58,454 bases of DNA from Bradyrhizobium oropedii (GCF_020889685.1 NZ_JACMYO010000028.1:1-58454); one strand, 5' to 3'; counted from the stretch's first letter, positions 1-8,639 are shown. Notes: generated by a model from the letters alone, not told the origin. Program-made: numbers and translations.

Positions 1-339
1 GCGACCGCCGCCGCCACCGCCGCCTCCGCCGCCACCACCACCTCCGCCTGCGTTCAGCAGGCCTTGATTGTAGCGCGGATCGGACTGTTTCATGTAGGCC
101 GGCGAGATGTCGCGGTTGCGCGCACGGTCCGGATCGGCCTGCGGGGCGGGCTGCCCGCACCCTTCCGTGTACAGGAAGAAGCTGCAGGGCGGAACGATAC
201 GCGGCTGAAATGCATGGGCCGCGGTGGTCGTCAGCGCCGTCGTGGCGACGGTCGTGGCCAGCACCGCGGTTGCCGCGAGCGTGGTGGTGCTCGCGACGGT
301 GAATAATGTTGCTGACGAAAATCTCGATCGCATCGACAT
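1..339 (-). CDS. Secreted polyglycine protein, 3' end outside window
   Basis: Unrecognised protein read on the minus strand and clipped by the left edge; 113 codons are visible. The start chosen is the first of two close ATGs (337-339 and 331-333), with GAAGGA upstream. Residues 1-40 look like a Sec signal peptide (Arg at 4 and 6, then a Thr/Ala/Leu-rich stretch ending near AAHAF). The mature part has a short Cys/Pro segment, an acidic and basic segment (QADPDRARNRD) and then a run of about 13 glycines ending at position 1. A polyglycine tract after a signal peptide also occurs in the TPR protein at 5011-5616. Function unknown; an envelope or surface protein is an inference from the signal peptide. 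Confidence 0.6.
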   Translation of the reverse strand, partial: MSMRSRFSSATLFTVASTTTLAATAVLATTVATTALTTTAAHAFQPRIVPPCSFFLYTEGCGQPAPQADPDRARNRDISPAYMKQSDPRYNQGLLNAGGGGGGGGGGGGGGGR

Positions 340-537
340 TGGAAATTCCATCCTTCGGTTCGGCGAAACCGGAATGGCCCGCTCGCGAATTGGACGGGGC
401 CTGATGGAAGTGGGTTCGAGAAGGAAACCGCGATTTGGCGATCCGTACACGACAACGTGAAGGCGCGACGGCTCGCGCCTCATGCCGCACCAGGCCGCCT
501 TAGGCCGTGTCGGCCGCGCCGCCCACGGCCTGCGAAT

Positions 538-1119
538 TCACACCTTGCGCTTCAGCGCCATGCCCATGCTGATCCAGCTCACCCCGGCGCAGATCAGGTC
601 GACGCTGAGGAAGATGCCGAGCACGTAAAGGCTGGATACCGGCCAGTGCGACAGGATCATGGCGCCGAGCACGAGCGTGATCAGGCCTGATATCGCGACC
701 ATGCCCCACGGCGCTTCCGAGGTCATGCCGAAGGCGAGGAAGATGCGGACGATGCCGGAGACCACGAGGGCGATGCCGAGGAACAGTGTCAGCGTCGCCG
801 CTGCGAGCAGGGGATTCTCGAAGGTGATGAAGCCCGCGACGACGTAGAGGGCGCCGAGCAGCAGCCAGAACAGGAACTTGCCCCACGTCTTGAACTGGAA
901 GGCGTTCACGATCTCGGCGGCGCCCGCGACGATCATCATGGCGCCGACGAACAGCACGCTGACGACGGTGGCGAACAGCACGCTGCCGAAGGCGAGCACG
1001 CCGGCGATCAGATAGATCACGCCCAGGGCGACGATCCAGCCCCACTTCGAGCGAAGGCTGGCAAGCCCGGATCCGAGGCTGTGAGGCGGTGTGGCGGGTG
1101 AGCTGGACGTTGTTGACAT
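538..1119 (-). CDS. HdeD-family (DUF308) membrane protein
   Basis: 193 residues with about six hydrophobic helices, starting near IVALGVIYLIAGVLAFGS, separated by short loops. This is the DUF308/HdeD pattern of paired helices; E. coli HdeD is an inner-membrane acid-stress protein, but the biochemical role of the family is unclear. The ATG at 1117-1119 is preferred over an upstream alternative because GGGAG lies eight bases before it. The gene is divergent from the dodecin gene, and a perfect FixK/FNR box (1232-1245) lies between them at a distance that would give a leader of about 80 bases. Low-oxygen induction is therefore inferred. Confidence 0.85.
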   Translation of the reverse strand: MSTTSSSPATPPHSLGSGLASLRSKWGWIVALGVIYLIAGVLAFGSVLFATVVSVLFVGAMMIVAGAAEIVNAFQFKTWGKFLFWLLLGALYVVAGFITFENPLLAAATLTLFLGIALVVSGIVRIFLAFGMTSEAPWGMVAISGLITLVLGAMILSHWPVSSLYVLGIFLSVDLICAGVSWISMGMALKRKV

Positions 1120-1231
1120 CGTATCGCTCCCGAATACTGGACCAAACCATGCTACCATAGGTCAAGGCGCGGACAAGGCGGCTTCTTGGTTGGCATCAAA
1201 TGCATGGTGGCACCCAAGCCGCCGCAACACG

Positions 1232-1245
1232 TTGATTCAAATCAA
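1232..1245. promoter_or_regulatory. FixK/FNR box between HdeD-like gene and dodecin gene
   Basis: TTGAT-TCAA-ATCAA, a perfect match to the FNR/FixK2 palindrome. Counting 41.5 bases either way from its centre gives possible transcription starts near 1280 (dodecin) and 1197 (HdeD-like gene), both upstream of the respective start codons. Confidence 0.75.
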
Positions 1246-1357
1246 TCGGTGTGTTGCCGCGCAGCATTCGTTCGACGACAGCCGGTTTGCATCAGACGAA
1301 GACTGTCCGGATTGACCCGCAAATTGTCCGGATCGCGCATCCACAGAGGAGGTCGAC

Positions 1358-1579
1358 ATGCCTGCCACCCACGACAAGGATCACGTCTACAAGATCCTCG
1401 AACTGGTCGGATCATCGGACAAGAGCATCGAGGCGGCGATCGAGAACGCGGTCAGCCGCGCGTCGAAGACGATCCGGGAAATGAAATGGTTCGAGGTGGT
1501 GCAGACCCGTGGCCATATCGACGGCGGCAAGGTCGCGCATTACCAGGTGACGCTGCGGGTCGGCTTCACGCTGGAGTAG
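1358..1579 (+). CDS. Dodecin (flavin-binding protein)
   Basis: 73 residues, the usual dodecin length. The sequence shows the family pattern: an N-terminal strand ([12 protein letters not shown]), one helix ([15 protein letters not shown]), then [13 protein letters not shown] and a C-terminal strand ending [12 protein letters not shown]. Dodecins form hollow dodecamers that bind and quench flavins, buffering riboflavin/FMN in the cytoplasm. GAGGAGG seven bases before the ATG supports the start. A FixK box about 110 bases upstream suggests expression under low oxygen. Monocistronic; the next gene is on the other strand beyond a palindromic repeat. Confidence 0.92.
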   Translation: MPATHDKDHVYKILELVGSSDKSIEAAIENAVSRASKTIREMKWFEVVQTRGHIDGGKVAHYQVTLRVGFTLE

Positions 1580-1637
1580 GCGCGCGCGGTCGCGAGAATG
1601 CGGATGTGTGACCCCGGGACCGTGCAACACATTCGAT

Positions 1638-1758
1638 GTCGTCCCTGCGAAAGCAGGGACCCATAACCACGAATGATCATCGTTGAGCGAAGCCGACCGA
1701 CGAGTCCCATTCGCCACATCCGCCGCGGCGTATGGGTCCCTGCTTTCGCAGGGACGAC
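1638..1758. repeat. Composite palindromic repeat, family 1 copy A
   Basis: Two exact 28-base inverted arms (1638-1665 and 1731-1758) flank a 65-base centre. Each arm is itself a hairpin: GTCCCTGC, loop GAAA, GCAGGGAC. The centre begins with ATAACCAC, a module also found in the copy at 36285-36430. It lies between two convergent genes (dodecin and the acetyltransferase). Dispersed repeat; no coding potential. Confidence 0.8.
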
Positions 1759-1821
1759 AGCGGTGATTGAGGAGCCGTGTTTGTGTCACGCCCGAACAGC
1801 GCGACTACAACGTCCCCCCCG

Positions 1822-2382
1822 TCACCGCCGCGACAGCGGCGCGGGCGGGGGCGGGGTGGTGGCGCCGGCGGCGAGCGAGCGCTGTACCATCACGGTATCG
1901 GACCAGTGGCCGTAGCGGTAGGCGACACCCGGCAAATGGCCGACGCGGGCGAAGCCGAAGCGCTCGTGCAGCGCAAGCGATGCGGAATTATCGCTGTCGA
2001 TATAGCCGATCATCTGGCGGAAGCCGGTTGCCGCGCACGTGTCGACCAGCTCCTGCAGCAGCCGGCCGCCGACGCCCTTGCCGGTGAAGCGGTGGTGAAT
2101 ATAGATCGAATGCTTCACCGTGTAGCGATAGGCCGGGCGCTTGCGGAACTGGACGACATAGGCGTAGCCCACCACCTCGCCGTCGCACACCGCGACCAGA
2201 TGGGGCAGGCGGGTGCTGCGCAGGTTCTTGCGGCGGTCGCGCAGATCATCGGGCTCAGGCGTGCCGCTGTCGTCGACGCTCTCCTCGATGCCGTGGCGGA
2301 TGTGGTGGCGGTAGATCGACAGCATCGCGTCGACGTCGCTGTCGCGCGAAGGACGGACGGTGATCTTGTGATCATTCTCCAT
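1822..2382 (-). CDS. GNAT-family N-acetyltransferase
   Basis: 186 residues with a single GNAT fold. The acetyl-CoA pyrophosphate loop is visible as HRFTGKGVGGRLLQELV (R-x-x-G-x-G), preceded by the strand VVGYAYVVQF and followed by the late GNAT segment DSDNSASLALHERFGF and RVGHL. The phosphinothricin-acetyltransferase-like subgroup (amino-group acceptors) fits best, but the substrate cannot be read from sequence. The ATG is 18 bases after the stop of the decarboxylase on the same strand, so the two are probably cotranscribed; acetylation of a polyamine or amino acid product of that enzyme is a reasonable guess. The C-terminus has an odd Pro-rich tail (TTPPPPAPLSRR). Confidence 0.85.
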   Translation of the reverse strand: MENDHKITVRPSRDSDVDAMLSIYRHHIRHGIEESVDDSGTPEPDDLRDRRKNLRSTRLPHLVAVCDGEVVGYAYVVQFRKRPAYRYTVKHSIYIHHRFTGKGVGGRLLQELVDTCAATGFRQMIGYIDSDNSASLALHERFGFARVGHLPGVAYRYGHWSDTVMVQRSLAAGATTPPPPAPLSRR

Positions 2383-2400
2383 TGTGTTGCGTCCGTTCGC

Positions 2401-4758
2401 CTATTCGGACACGACGTAGGTGTAGAAGCGGACGCGGCCGGCCTCGTCGATCTCCTTGTAGATGCCCTGGACCTCGACCTCGAAGCCGGGGAAGGCGTTG
2501 AAGCTCGCCTCGAACATCTTGAGATAATCGATCATCGGCTTGCTGCGTTCCGACAGCCGTTCGCCGGGCACGATGGTGGCGATGCCGGGCGGATAGACCA
2601 CGAACGGCGTCGCGGCGATGCGACCGAAAATCTGGTCGATCGGCAGATAGTCGACGTCGTTGCGGATCAGATATTGCGCCGCCTGCCGCGGTGACATCGC
2701 GATCTCGGGGAGATGCTCGGGCAGGAATTGCTTGGCCTGCAGCGTGCTGACGCCGCCGTCGCGGAAGAAGCGGTGCATGTCCCCGCAGAGGTCGCGCAGC
2801 CGCACCCCGGTGTAGCGTTGCGGGCGGCGGCGGAAGAATTCGGGGATGACGTCCTCGACCAGCGCGTTGTCGTCGTGCAGCTTCTTGAAGGCGACGAGCC
2901 CGGACACCAGCGTGCCGGCCTTGCTGGCCTCGACGCCTGGTGTCAGCAGGAAGAGCAGGGAGTTGAGGTCGTTCTTCTCGGCGACGATCTGGTTCTCGCG
3001 CAGATATTGGGCCACCACGGGCGCGGGGATGCCGTGATCGGCATAGGCGCCGGTGGCGTGATCGAAGCCCGGCGTCAGCAGAGTGAGCTTGTTCGGGTCG
3101 GTCATGGCGAAGCCTTCCGTCAGCTCGGGGAAGCCATGCCAGGTCTGGCCCGGACTGAGCTGCCAGTAGGACGGATTGGTCGCGAGCTGATCGGTCGAGA
3201 TCGTCTCCCAGGCGACGTTGTGCACGCCGCCTTCGCGGGCGACGTCCGGAATCATCACGCGGTCCGGCACGAACGGCTCGAAAAACCAGCGCCGCTCCGC
3301 GCGCGTCTCCTTCTCCTCGAACTCGCGTTTGACGGCGCGGATCTTCTTGCGCAACTCGATGCCGAGCCGGATCGTGTCGTCCCACAAGACTTCGCCGGAG
3401 CGGCCCTTCATCATCTGCGCACCGACGTCGAGCGAGGCGAAGATCGGATAGAACGGCGAGGTCGAGGCGTGCTGCATGAAGCTTTCGTTGAAGCGGCGGT
3501 GCTCGACCCGGCGCTTCTGGCCCTTGATGTGGCGGTCGCGGACGTGGATCTGCGAGGCCTGCGAGAAGCTCGCGAGTTGCTTGTGGGTCGATTGCGTCGC
3601 GATGATGCCGGGCGCCTCGGGGCCGAGATTGGCGAGCCCCATCGCGAACCGGCCGGCATAGATCGGGTGGAACTTCATGAAGCCGGCCCAGGCCTCGTCG
3701 AACAGGATGTAGTCGCAGAGATGGCCGATCCGCTTCAGGATCATTTCGGCGGAGTGGATGGTGCCGTCATAGGTGCACTGCTCGACCACGGCGACGCGGA
3801 ACGGGCGCTCCTTCTTCCAGGCATTCTCGTCCTTGACCAGCGGGTGCTTGCGGATGTGGTCGCGCAGCGTGCCCTCATCGAGCAGGTCCCAGCGCATCGG
3901 GCCGATCAGGCCCCAGGCGTTGCGCACGGTCGGTACATAGACCGGGATGCCGCCGCCGATCAGCAGCGCGCCGTGATGGGCTGCCTTGTGGTTGTTGCGG
4001 TCGAACAGCACGAGGTCGCCGTCGGTGACCAGCGAGCCGAGCGCGACCTTGTTGGAGGTCGAGGTGCCGTTGAGCACGAAATAGGTCTTCTCGGCGCCGA
4101 AAATCTTTGCCGCTTCCTTCTGCGCCCGCAGCGCCGGCCCCTCATGGGTGAGGAGGTCGCCGAGGTCGAGCACCGAATTGTCGAGGTCGTCGCGGAACAC
4201 GGCCTCGCCGAGATGCTCGACGAACACCCGGCCGATCGGGCTGCGGCTGTAGAACACGCCGCCATTGTGGCCCGGGCAGGTCCAGAGCTGGTTGCCTTCC
4301 TCGGCATAGTCGACCAGCGCGCCGAAGAACGGCGTCTTCAGGTTCTCGGCATATTGCTTCAGCCTGGAGATCAGGTTCTTGGCGATGAAGGACGGGGTTT
4401 CCTCGGACAGGAACACATAGCCGTCGATGAAATCGAGCACCTCGACCGGCAGGTCCTCGAACCGCTTGCGCCGGATCAGCAGGAGGATCGGGAAGTCCAG
4501 CCCCCGCCGGCGCATCAGGTTGATCAGCGCCGCGGTCTTGCCCTCAAGACCCTTCTTGCCCCAGTCGACCACCATGCAGCCGATCGCGGCATCCGTCTGC
4601 ACCGCGATCTCGGCATCTTCCAGCTTGCGGGCGCGGACCACCTCGAAGCCGGAACGCTCGATTTCGGCGATGATCTGGTTGAACCGGATGCCTTCGAGGT
4701 CGTCGGCCTCGAAAACCGGCGCGGCGAACAGGAAGTTGAAGCGTTTGAAATAGTCCAT
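2401..4758 (-). CDS. Orn/Lys/Arg decarboxylase, PLP-dependent fold type I
   Basis: 785 residues, the size of the large bacterial basic amino acid decarboxylases. Domains in order: an N-terminal receiver-like wing domain (about 1-130), the PLP-binding aminotransferase-like domain (about 150-560) and a C-terminal domain. The Schiff-base lysine is in QSTHKQLASFSQ, with FDEAWAGF carrying the Asp that contacts the pyridine nitrogen and GTSTSNK in the phosphate-binding region. It would decarboxylate arginine, lysine or ornithine to agmatine, cadaverine or putrescine; which one is not resolved here. The ATG at 4756-4758 is chosen over a GTG 39 bases upstream because the protein then starts at the conserved wing domain. 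Followed by a GNAT gene 18 bases on. Confidence 0.9.
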   Translation of the reverse strand: MDYFKRFNFLFAAPVFEADDLEGIRFNQIIAEIERSGFEVVRARKLEDAEIAVQTDAAIGCMVVDWGKKGLEGKTAALINLMRRRGLDFPILLLIRRKRFEDLPVEVLDFIDGYVFLSEETPSFIAKNLISRLKQYAENLKTPFFGALVDYAEEGNQLWTCPGHNGGVFYSRSPIGRVFVEHLGEAVFRDDLDNSVLDLGDLLTHEGPALRAQKEAAKIFGAEKTYFVLNGTSTSNKVALGSLVTDGDLVLFDRNNHKAAHHGALLIGGGIPVYVPTVRNAWGLIGPMRWDLLDEGTLRDHIRKHPLVKDENAWKKERPFRVAVVEQCTYDGTIHSAEMILKRIGHLCDYILFDEAWAGFMKFHPIYAGRFAMGLANLGPEAPGIIATQSTHKQLASFSQASQIHVRDRHIKGQKRRVEHRRFNESFMQHASTSPFYPIFASLDVGAQMMKGRSGEVLWDDTIRLGIELRKKIRAVKREFEEKETRAERRWFFEPFVPDRVMIPDVAREGGVHNVAWETISTDQLATNPSYWQLSPGQTWHGFPELTEGFAMTDPNKLTLLTPGFDHATGAYADHGIPAPVVAQYLRENQIVAEKNDLNSLLFLLTPGVEASKAGTLVSGLVAFKKLHDDNALVEDVIPEFFRRRPQRYTGVRLRDLCGDMHRFFRDGGVSTLQAKQFLPEHLPEIAMSPRQAAQYLIRNDVDYLPIDQIFGRIAATPFVVYPPGIATIVPGERLSERSKPMIDYLKMFEASFNAFPGFEVEVQGIYKEIDEAGRVRFYTYVVSE

Positions 4759-4971
4759 GCGTGTCCCCGAACTGTACCGGCGCTGACGTGTCGGCACAAT
4801 TCATGACAAACAGATGACAATGGGGAGCGCAACGCATCGAATTGGCTTTTGGAGCCTCGGCCCTCACGGCGCGGCCTCTGCGAACATCCAGATCGAACCG
4901 GGCGCGGGCGACAAGCGCGGCCCAAAGGCGTAGCCCGGACGAGCGACAACGACATCCGGGCCCGGCTTTCC

Positions 4972-4998
4972 CCCGCATATCGCTTGCGCGCACGCGGG
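4972..4998. repeat. Short palindromic repeat, family 2 copy 1
   Basis: Core CCCGCATATCGC(T)TGCG followed by a GCGGG arm. Copies with nearly the same core lie at 5925-5950 and 15533-15558. This copy and the one at 5925-5950 flank the TPR gene at 5011-5616. Confidence 0.65.
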
Positions 4999-5010
4999 CC
5001 GCAAGCTCGC

Positions 5011-5616
5011 TCAGTAGACGAGGCTCGTCCCTGGCGGTTTATCGAGGGCGGCCGCCAGCGAGCGATACTCCTCGCAGTCGGTCCCGCAGATCGCGGCGAT
5101 CCGGCTCAGGTGATACTGCGCGGCATCGCGGTTGCCCTGTTCGATCTGCCACAGGCCGTAGTAGTTCCAGGTCAGGACATGGTTCGGATCAGCCTTCAGC
5201 GCGCGCTCGTACCAGACCTGTGACTGCTTGTAGTCGCCGAGCTTGCGGTAGGAGTAGCCGATCAGATTGGCGACGTTCGGATGATCGTCGTTGCCGAGCG
5301 CATGCAGCTGCTCGATCGCGGCGGCGTAGTCGTTTTGCTCGTAGATTGTCGAATAGGCCGCGCGATAGCCGTCGCGGAACGCGGGATCCTCGAAGCTGGA
5401 CTGCTTGACCGGCTTCCTGGACTTCTGCGTGGTCCTCTTGCCCTTGTCCTGGGGATAGGACGGCGCGGGAGTGCTGTAGCTCGACCCGTAGGGGTCTCCA
5501 CCACCTCCGCCGCCCCCGCCACCTCCAGCCGCGACCGCGTTCTGCGGCGGGAACAGGATGAACGGCGCTGCGAGAGCTGTCACGAGTGCTGCGAGCTTCG
5601 TCGGTGACCTGATCAT
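5011..5616 (-). CDS. Secreted polyglycine TPR protein (paralogue 1)
   Basis: 201 residues. A signal peptide (residues 1-31, ending NAVAA) leads directly into a ten-glycine run, a Ser/Pro/Lys-rich linker, and two to three tetratricopeptide repeats (DYAAAIEQLHALG; NVANLIGYSYRKLGDYKQS; WYERALKADPNHVLTWNYYG; QGNRDAAQYHLSRIA). The start is fixed by AGGAGG seven bases before the ATG at 5614-5616. The last 110 residues are close to identical to the protein at 51079-51630, both ending PPGT(S/G)LVY; the linkers differ. TPRs bind proteins, so an envelope scaffold role is inferred. Only this paralogue has extra Cys in ICGTDCEEY. Its upstream motif GGAAT-N16-AGTT resembles that of the paralogue. Confidence 0.8.
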   Translation of the reverse strand: MIRSPTKLAALVTALAAPFILFPPQNAVAAGGGGGGGGGGDPYGSSYSTPAPSYPQDKGKRTTQKSRKPVKQSSFEDPAFRDGYRAAYSTIYEQNDYAAAIEQLHALGNDDHPNVANLIGYSYRKLGDYKQSQVWYERALKADPNHVLTWNYYGLWQIEQGNRDAAQYHLSRIAAICGTDCEEYRSLAAALDKPPGTSLVY

Positions 5617-5661
5617 GCAAACCTCCTGATTCGAACAAGCCAGTCGCTGGCCTGAAGGATT

Positions 5662-5686
5662 AACTCCCGGTTGCAGGAGACATTCC
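5662..5686 (-). promoter_or_regulatory. Promoter-like motif GGAAT-N16-AGTT before TPR gene
   Basis: Read on the minus strand: GGAAT, 16 bases, AGTT, 45 bases upstream of the ATG. It is one mismatch per box away from the EcfG consensus GGAAC-N16/17-CGTT. The paralogous TPR gene has GGAAT-N16-TGTT at 51695-51719. Confidence 0.35.
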
Positions 5687-5905
5687 CGTCGAACTGAAAA
5701 TTTGTTGGTGGCAACCGATGCGGTCGTCGCACTGTCTCTTCGAGGCGGTTCGTTTGCACCTGCGTGCTGGTCGCGCGTCTTGTCCGCACGATCGAACGGC
5801 GGAGCCGAAACTAACATCGGTGTCAGAATCGTGCGGTGCCTGATCTCGTTCGCGCGAGATCAACGCGCAGAGCAGATTGATGTGAGCGCGTGTAGGCCGG
5901 ATGAT

Positions 5906-5950
5906 CGCAGCGATATGCTCTGCTCCCGCATATCGCTGCGTGCGTGCGGG
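5906..5950. repeat. Palindromic repeat, family 2 copy 2
   Basis: A perfect 12-base inverted repeat (CGCAGCGATATG at 5906-5917, CATATCGCTGCG at 5929-5940) overlaps the family 2 core at 5925-5950. The stretch 5617-5962 otherwise contains the TPR promoter region and a short palindrome (GATCTCG/CGAGATC, 5842-5861); I see no gene in it. Confidence 0.6.
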
Positions 5951-5962
5951 CTACAATCGTCT

Positions 5963-7695
5963 CTACTTCTGCTCCAGGTGCCAGGCGCCGTCCCAATCCG
6001 CCGCCGGCGGATGCTGCCTGAAGCTCGCGACGCGCGCTTTCATGGCGATCGACGGGCCGTCGCCCGGCGCCGCAGCCAGCGCCGCGGTGAAGGCTTGCTC
6101 GGCGTCGTCCCAGCGCTGCGCACGATAGGCGGCGAGACCGTCCGCATAATGCTGCCGCAACTCGGCCTGCGCCGGCGTCAGCTCGTCCTTCTTGCCGATG
6201 ATCTCGAACACGGCGACCGGCTGGGTCTGGCCGACCACGACGAGGCGGTCGATCTCGCGCAGTTCGATGGACGCGGCGCAGGCGCTCGCGGTGGCCTCCG
6301 AGATCAGGCTGCGGCTGCCGTAGAACTTGTTGGCGCCTTCAAGCCGCGAGGCGAGGTTCACGGTATCGCCGAGCACGGTGTAGCTCATCATGAATTCGGA
6401 GCCGATGCTGCCGACCAGCGCCTCGCCGGTGGCGATCCCGATCCTGATGTCGCAGTCGGCCGGGATCGCGCGCACGCCGAGCAGCTCGGGCAGATCCTTG
6501 CGCAGCTGGTTGACCTGGCCCATCATGTCGATGGCGGCCAGCGCGGCCAGATGGGTCTGCTCGGCCTCCTCGACGAAGGGGGCCCCCAATAGGCCATGAT
6601 GGCGTCGCCGATGTATTTGTCGATGATGCCGCGATGCGCATGGACCGGCGCGGACATGGTCGACAGATAGAGGTTCATGATCTTGACGAGGCCGCGCGGC
6701 GTCACGCCTTCGCTCAGGCTGGTGAAGCCCTTCATGTCGCAGAACATCACCGTCATGATCCGGCGCTGTCCTTCGGTGGCGGCGACCGCCGGCTGTTCGA
6801 GCAGGCCCTCCGCGATCCGCGGATTGATATAGCGGCCGAACGTCTCGCGGATGCGCTGGTTGTGGCGCAGCGTCTCGATCATGCGGTTGAAGGCGGCGGA
6901 GAGCTGGCCGATTTCGTCCTGGGTCGTGATGGCGATGGCGCCGTCGAGGCGGCCCGCCTCGACCTCGCGGGTGCTCTCCAGCAGCCGCATCACCGGGCGC
7001 GTGATGCCGCTGCCGACCAGCATCGCGAACACGAAGCCGAGGATCGCGGCAATCGCGGTCACGACGCCGGAGATGATGATCGCCCGCTGCTGGGCACCCA
7101 TCACCTTCGCCGCGGCAGAGGCGACCTGCGCCAGCATGTCGGCGCGGATGCCTTCGATCCGGTTGCTGAAATCGTCGCGCAGGGCGTCGGCGCGGAGCGT
7201 GGTCGCTTTCGCGGCCGCGAACTCCTGGGCATCGAGCTGCTCGAGCAGCGTCTTGTTCTCTGCGTTCAGGCGCATCAGGAGATCGTTGACGGCATTGTCG
7301 ATGCGGTCATCGAGGCGCCCGAGCGCGGCGTTGTCGGAGGGGGTCGAGGGATCGGCGATGATCGCATCGATCAGCGCGCGCGCGGCGTCGGCCTCGCGCT
7401 TGAGCGTCGGCTCGATCTCGTCGAAGGTCTTGCGCGCCGCCGCGTAGCCGCTGTCTCCGCCCGGCGCCTGCATCTTCGCCATCATCATCCGGCGCATCGC
7501 CAACGACCGCTCCAGCGAACGGATGTTGACGCGGGCGAGGTGGCCGTAGGCGGGGATGTAGCGGTTGGTGAGCTCGTCGAGGAGATGGCCGACCTGTCCC
7601 GCCATCACCATGGACAGCAGCGAGGTGATCACCGCGAGGACGATCAGTCCCGCGGCGATGCCGACGATCTTCTGCCTGATCGAATTTCGAAACAT
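5963..7695 (-). pseudogene. Class III adenylate/guanylate cyclase with HAMP, split by a 1-base deletion
   Basis: Reading from the ATG at 7693-7695: an N-terminal membrane helix (KIVGIAAGLIVLAVITSLL), a periplasmic helical sensor region, a second membrane helix (AIIISGVVTAIAAILGFVFA), HAMP (RPVMRLLESTREVEAG) and a class III cyclase domain (TVMFCDMKGFTSLSEG with a metal Asp; KYIGDAIMAYWG with the second metal Asp). After AYWG the frame changes at a G5C5 run (6578-6587). The rest of the catalytic domain (FVEEAEQTHLAALAA, IRIGIATGEALVGSIGS, YTVLGDTVNLASRLEG) continues in another frame to 5963. One extra G would restore TAT-TGG-GGG-GCC-CCC-TTC. Either a true pseudogene or a sequencing indel; both halves look otherwise intact. 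Confidence 0.85.
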
Positions 7696-7824
7696 GCCGA
7701 GCCCCGCCGCAGCTGCAATGCGCGGGTTGTCCCCGCTGTGGCGGCACAACAGCTAATAGAGTTCCACAGCTCGCGGCGCAAGCGACCGGCTCCGGCCATC
7801 CCGTGGCACGACGGGCGGGGGCGG

Positions 7825-8379
7825 CTAGCGGATGCCTTCGTAGACCATCAGGCCGCGCGCGATCGCGAGCTTGCGCAGGGTCCGCGGCACAAACCGCTCC
7901 TGGGGATGCAGGTAGCGCCACGAGGTCAGCACCAGGTCGTGTAGCCTCATGACGTCGTCCTCGAACGGGGCGAGCAGGCCGGTGAGGCTCGCCGGCACAT
8001 GGACGCGGGCCGTAAACGGCAGCAGCAGTAGCTCGAGATGCGCCTTGGAGCCGGTTTCGGTCGTCGCGGTGATGCCGGCGATGGCCGGCAGGGTCTCTTC
8101 GACGACGCAGGTGATGATGTCTTCGATCTCGCCGCGGCTTTCGCCGGTGAAGAGGGCCGAGAAGCTGCGGTTCTTGAGGTCGCAGCCGAGCAGGGCGGAG
8201 GTCCGGGTGCCGGCGACGCGGAAGGGAAAGCGGGTCTCGCCGTCATAGGACAGCACGAAGATGTCGGACAGCAACTCGCGCACCGCGGACGGCTCGAACT
8301 CACTCCGGTCAGGTGCACGTGCGGTGCCGCGCTTCGCATTCCAATAGGCGAAGAACTCGCGGCTGGAGCTGTGTTTCAT
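7825..8379 (-). CDS. PAS-domain protein (PAS_5-like)
   Basis: 184 residues, cytosolic, no signal peptide. The N-terminal half (REFFAYWNAKRG through FRVAGTRTSALLGCDLKNRSFSALF) matches the single-domain PAS_5 proteins that are numerous in alphaproteobacteria. No output domain is attached, so it probably works through a partner. It sits downstream, on the minus strand, of a CtrA box (8528-8543) that lies about 150 bases before its ATG. Function unknown beyond likely signal sensing or protein interaction. Confidence 0.75.
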   Translation of the reverse strand: MKHSSSREFFAYWNAKRGTARAPDRSEFEPSAVRELLSDIFVLSYDGETRFPFRVAGTRTSALLGCDLKNRSFSALFTGESRGEIEDIITCVVEETLPAIAGITATTETGSKAHLELLLLPFTARVHVPASLTGLLAPFEDDVMRLHDLVLTSWRYLHPQERFVPRTLRKLAIARGLMVYEGIR

Positions 8380-8527
8380 CTAAAGAACCTTGCCCGGCTC
8401 CTGTCTCGGCGGGACACATCTGTCCCGGTTTTGCTCAGGCGCCTTCCCTTCTCTGTTGTGCAGGGAAGGCTGTGCAGCGTCCATGCCGTGGCCGCGGTTT
8501 GGGCGGCTTATCGGCAGCTTTGTGTTG

Positions 8528-8543
8528 TTAACGTAAATTTAAC
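8528..8543. promoter_or_regulatory. CtrA box TTAA-N7-TTAAC
   Basis: TTAA (8528-8531), seven bases, TTAAC (8539-8543): a full match to the CtrA consensus. It lies in the 490-base non-coding gap between the PAS gene (minus strand) and the RNA candidate at 8640-8755, so it could serve either. Confidence 0.5.
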
Positions 8544-8639
8544 TATGTCCTTGGCGTGGGCGGAACCTGTGCGTAGGGTTCGCGCGTTCCCGTTCGCGCC
8601 GGCTGCCCCAAGCGCCGGCGCGGTTGGTACACAGGCAGC

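Noticed and set aside
1..60. GCC/GCCACC-rich start of the window as a tandem DNA repeat or CRISPR-like array
   Set aside because: It is the reverse complement of glycine codons of the polyglycine protein; no spacers.
2713..4806. 697-codon open frame on the plus strand opposite the decarboxylase gene
   Set aside because: It mirrors the codon periodicity of the high-GC gene on the other strand, has low-complexity Ala/Arg/Val content and no domain. The minus-strand decarboxylase has catalytic motifs.
5842..5861. GATCTCG-TTCGCG-CGAGATC palindrome between the cyclase and TPR genes
   Set aside because: Considered as terminator or lux-type box. No T-tract on either strand and no quorum-sensing genes nearby, so no function is assigned.
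8571..8597. Possible EcfG promoter GGAAC...CGTT upstream of the RNA candidate
   Set aside because: The spacing is 18 bases, outside the 16-17 of the consensus.
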